64,000 bases of DNA from Linyphia triangularis. Lineage: Eukaryota; Arthropoda; Arachnida; Araneae; Linyphiidae. The stretch lies in contig OZ021726.1 in the NCBI GenBank assembly GCA_963978545.1, forward strand, positions 35,902,959-35,966,958, given 5' to 3'. This document shows, in pieces, positions 59,611-64,000 of the stretch (position 1 is the stretch's first letter; each line of letters starts with the position of its first letter). The position numbers were made by a program, and so were the translations under genes. Under the pieces are notes generated by a model that was not told where the DNA came from, did no database searches, and was given only the letters and a program-made list of their open reading frames with translations.

Positions 59611-60306
59611 CACTAGATTGCCTAAGCAAGTCATTTTGACTGCTTTTGAATTTCAATTAAAAAAATAATTATTTAAATAATGACACAGCTTCTTATAATT
59701 TTGTGACTTTTTCTACAACATATAAATGCGTTAATTAATCATTGTTGTTGCCCCCCCCCCCCTCCTTCACTTCCGGTATATATATGTGTGTTATACTTAT
59801 ATTGCCGAAAAGCAGTCATTTTGACTGCTTGGAAAAGACCAGTTCGGCTCTGGATTGGAATAACATGATAACATACAAGTTCATGATAAATTGTCGATTT
59901 CGACATATACTTGATAAGTTGCAGTTGTTCAATAACTAAAGTTATTGTTATTCGTAATTGTTATTCGAATCTTTATGCCAGGCCTGGCCACGCGCTTTGT
60001 TCTCTTTGAACGCGCTGTAACGTAATTCAGATGGGAAGGAGGATCACTGAGTGTATGATCTCATACTGTAATCGATACGGCTAAAATGTCCAGATAATGT
60101 ATAAATTATTTTTTTTCGAACTGAAATACATTTTTTTTATTGTTAATACTTATTAATAACTTGTTATATGACTGTAAGTGATATAAAATATATTAAAAAT
60201 TACTGTTAAACAAATTTCTTTGCGCATTAGTTATTTTTTCACAATGCAGTCATTTTGACTGCTTTCGGGCAATATAGGTATATACTAAGCTCCCGTCTTT
60301 CTAGTG
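59611..60306. mobile_element. piggyBac-like MITE (696 bp)
   Basis: TTAA at 59607-59610 and 60307-60310 flank inverted ends CACTAGA ... TCTAGTG, the TTAA target duplication typical of piggyBac. The near-palindrome GCAGTCATTTTGACTGC occurs near both ends (60246-60262; with one change at 59627) and once inside (59810-59826). These are subterminal repeats of the sort that can bind a transposase. No transposase is encoded. Confidence 0.8.
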
Positions 60307-60310
60307 TTAA

Positions 60311-62232
<1,922 letters not shown>

Positions 62233-62292
62233 TTTTCCCCTTCTTAAAGACTGCACGTCCCGGGCAGAGAAGTCCTTAACAGGAAAGGTCAT

Positions 62293-63261
62293 TCAATCAC
62301 TTCTATCATAATATGGGGCTAGCCTATTGTGATGTACTACTCTAGGTTTACAGGAAGGTGTCAGTTGAATTCTCATCACGACGTCGTTGATCTTCTTAAG
62401 GACCCCATACGGCCCTTCCCAGTTCGTCTGGAGCTTAGAGGAGAGTCCTTTCCGACGTTTAGGGTTCCCTAACCACACCTTGTCACCTTCCTGGAATGAA
62501 CGGTCCATGGCCTTGGCATAGTACCGGATCTTCATGCGCTCCGTCATGATGTTGTTTCTCTCTCTGGCGAACCGATGTACGGCTTCCAAACGTGCCTGCA
62601 GATCATCTAGATACTGGACAGGCGAGGAAGTAGTGTCCGGTGGTTGTCCAAAGAGGAGGTTGCTGGGGAGCCTAAGGTCTCTTCCAAACATCGTTAGAGA
62701 TGGAGAAAATCCGGTGGTCTCGTGAGTTGCACTCCCGTATGCCAACAGAAGCGGTGAAAGTTTCTGATCCCCATCTTGCTGGTTATATGATTTTGAGATT
62801 GCGTCCGAATCATCCGCGGGTGCAGCTGATAGATCCCGGGACCTCCGTTCGATGCTTGTAACAGGAGTACGGATGTCGATTCCCTCTTCACTAACTTTGT
62901 CCATTTCCACATGAACCACTTCCTGGGAGGTTTTCATCAACGTCACTTTCTTCGGTTCTCTTTCCGAGGCTGGTGAGGTACTTTTCATAGATGTGGACTC
63001 TTCGGCATTCTCTATGACATTGTCTTCATGAGCCATAATCCGATATACGCACAGCTCTTTCATGTCTAGATCGTGCAAAGGAACTTCGCCTCTCCATGTT
63101 TGCAGCTTGCTTTTCTCAAAATTCAGCGTAATTCCATTTTTCTTCAAAAAGTCTAGTCCGAGAATGCATGGATCTACAATTTCGGCAACATAAACGGTGT
63201 GCTTGTAGGTGTTAAATCCAAGGGCAATGTTGCAATTTCCCATGAACAGAGATATTACCAC
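62293..63261 (-). pseudogene. Gypsy pol remnant: protease C-part fused to integrase C-terminus
   Basis: The frame begins in the retropepsin C-terminal part (VDPCILGLDFLKKNGITLNF) and a linker of about 100 residues. At about 62780 it switches to the integrase end: DQKLSPLLLAYGSATHETTG, then FGRDLRLPSNLL, EGDKVWLGNPKRRKG, NWEGPYGVLKKINDVV and KPRVVHHNRLAPY. Reverse transcriptase, RNase H and the integrase zinc-finger/DDE core are absent, an in-frame internal deletion of roughly 2-2.5 kb relative to a normal Gypsy pol. The remaining frame is open for 322 codons. A frameshift separates it from the upstream gag-protease frame near 63220-63260. Confidence 0.85.
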
Positions 63262-64000
63262 CAGACACAGTTTGTAGAGAAACAGAGGGCGCTGTGTAGA
63301 GGAGTCGGCTGTTCAGGCGACGAGCCACGTCCGTCCTTACGATCGTTACGTTCGCTCCCGAATCGACGATTAGACGACATGGAGTTCCGTTGATCTCCCC
63401 CTTCACGAATAAACCCTGGTTTCCTCCTTGTCGGGATGAAACGTGGAAACGACTGGTCGGGGCTTCACCTGTTCTACATTGCAGCTTCTGCCCTGCGAGA
63501 TGACATCTTCTTAGATTCAGTTGTGGAGAATCCGTGGTAGTGTTATCCCTTCTCTTTTTCAAATCAAGGCAGTTTCGTCGTAAATGCCCTTCCCGTTTGC
63601 AGTGCCAGCAAACGACTCTGGTCCTTCGATCCCTGGCTCCGGGATAGCTTCTCATCATTCTATCAATTTTGCTTTCCAGTTCTCGAAGCTTACTGGTGAC
63701 AAAGTCAGACGAATCCTCGGCTAATGCACCACGCACATATCGTCTGTCTTTTCCAGAAGCTAGCTGCGCGGCTTCCACTCTCATGGCGTACACGAGGGCC
63801 GACTTCAGGTTTTTGTTTTGGGATAACCTTACCGCCTGCTGCACATCGGGATCTTGAATAGCGTCGATGAAATACTGCAGAGAAAGATCGTCTCGTACAT
63901 CCGGGGGACAGTCAGGGAAAGCGAGGAGCGACAGTCTTTCTATATCCGATGCCAATTCTTGAAGAGTTTCATTGGCCTTCTGCTGTCTCACTTTCAATTG
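63212..64000 (-). pseudogene. Gypsy gag C-part and protease N-part (runs off window)
   Basis: Frame of 261 codons: a retrotransposon-type gag helix region (LASDIERLSLLAFPDCPPD, LQYFIDAIQDPDVQQAVRLS), a CCHC zinc knuckle CWHCKREGHLRRNC near residues 131-144, then the protease active site LIVDSGANVTIV near residue 210. It ends by frameshift just after QTVSGGNISVHGKL, losing the link to the downstream pol frame. The element was probably a mobile Gypsy before the internal deletion. Part of a multi-copy family as far as motifs go; not a host gene. Confidence 0.88.

Overview
The window is AT-rich eukaryotic DNA with intron-split genes, canonical GT-AG junctions and a dense load of transposon remnants. 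The LTR element at the right edge, the jockey/I-type LINE, the tRNA-derived SINEs and the mixture of Tc1/mariner, hAT-like and piggyBac-like debris point to an arthropod. A spider or other arachnid is my best guess, but this rests on recalled family resemblance, not on a search.

Three protein-coding genes can be supported, all on the + strand. (1) About 1-18300: the 3' half of a heat shock factor (Hsf) gene. Six exons join in frame into 424 residues holding the regulatory region, the HR-C heptad segment, two microexons and the C-terminal activation region with a basic tail. The DNA-binding and trimerisation domains lie left of the window. (2) 24815-33781: an unrecognised two-exon gene for a 747-residue type I single-pass membrane protein with a signal peptide and a cysteine-free ectodomain. 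(3) 38789-42513: a three-exon atypical dual-specificity phosphatase of the DUSP3/VHR type, with an HCLMGISR active site and a long AT-rich 3' region.

The rest is mostly layered mobile DNA. Hsf introns hold a Tc1 fragment, a decayed LINE (about 5870-9230) split by a 743-bp element with perfect terminal inverted repeats, a 331-bp Tigger/pogo-like MITE, and a CpG-bearing ordered array element. A 4036-bp element (18657-22692) between Hsf and gene 2 belongs to the same CAGGGTTC family with 5-bp target duplications. It carries transposase-like remnants, a second copy of the array element and two SINEs. Intron 1 of gene 2 holds a 0.6-kb palindromic foldback element, an older dispersed repeat split by a 2240-bp inverted-repeat element, and a 1.5-kb element with CCCTAGTAGCAA ends. 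Right of gene 3, a dispersed repeat (family A, termini sharing TGGAACATC) occurs singly and as tandem arrays at 46.4-48.6, 55.9-56.8 and 58.7-59.4 kb. A second palindromic element lies at 50.8-51.5 kb and a piggyBac-like MITE at 59.6-60.3 kb. The right end is a minus-strand Ty3/Gypsy element with one LTR beside a (TA)n microsatellite; its reverse transcriptase, RNase H and most of its integrase are deleted.

There is no CRISPR array, operon or prokaryotic feature. Apart from sharing a strand, the three genes show no evident functional link.
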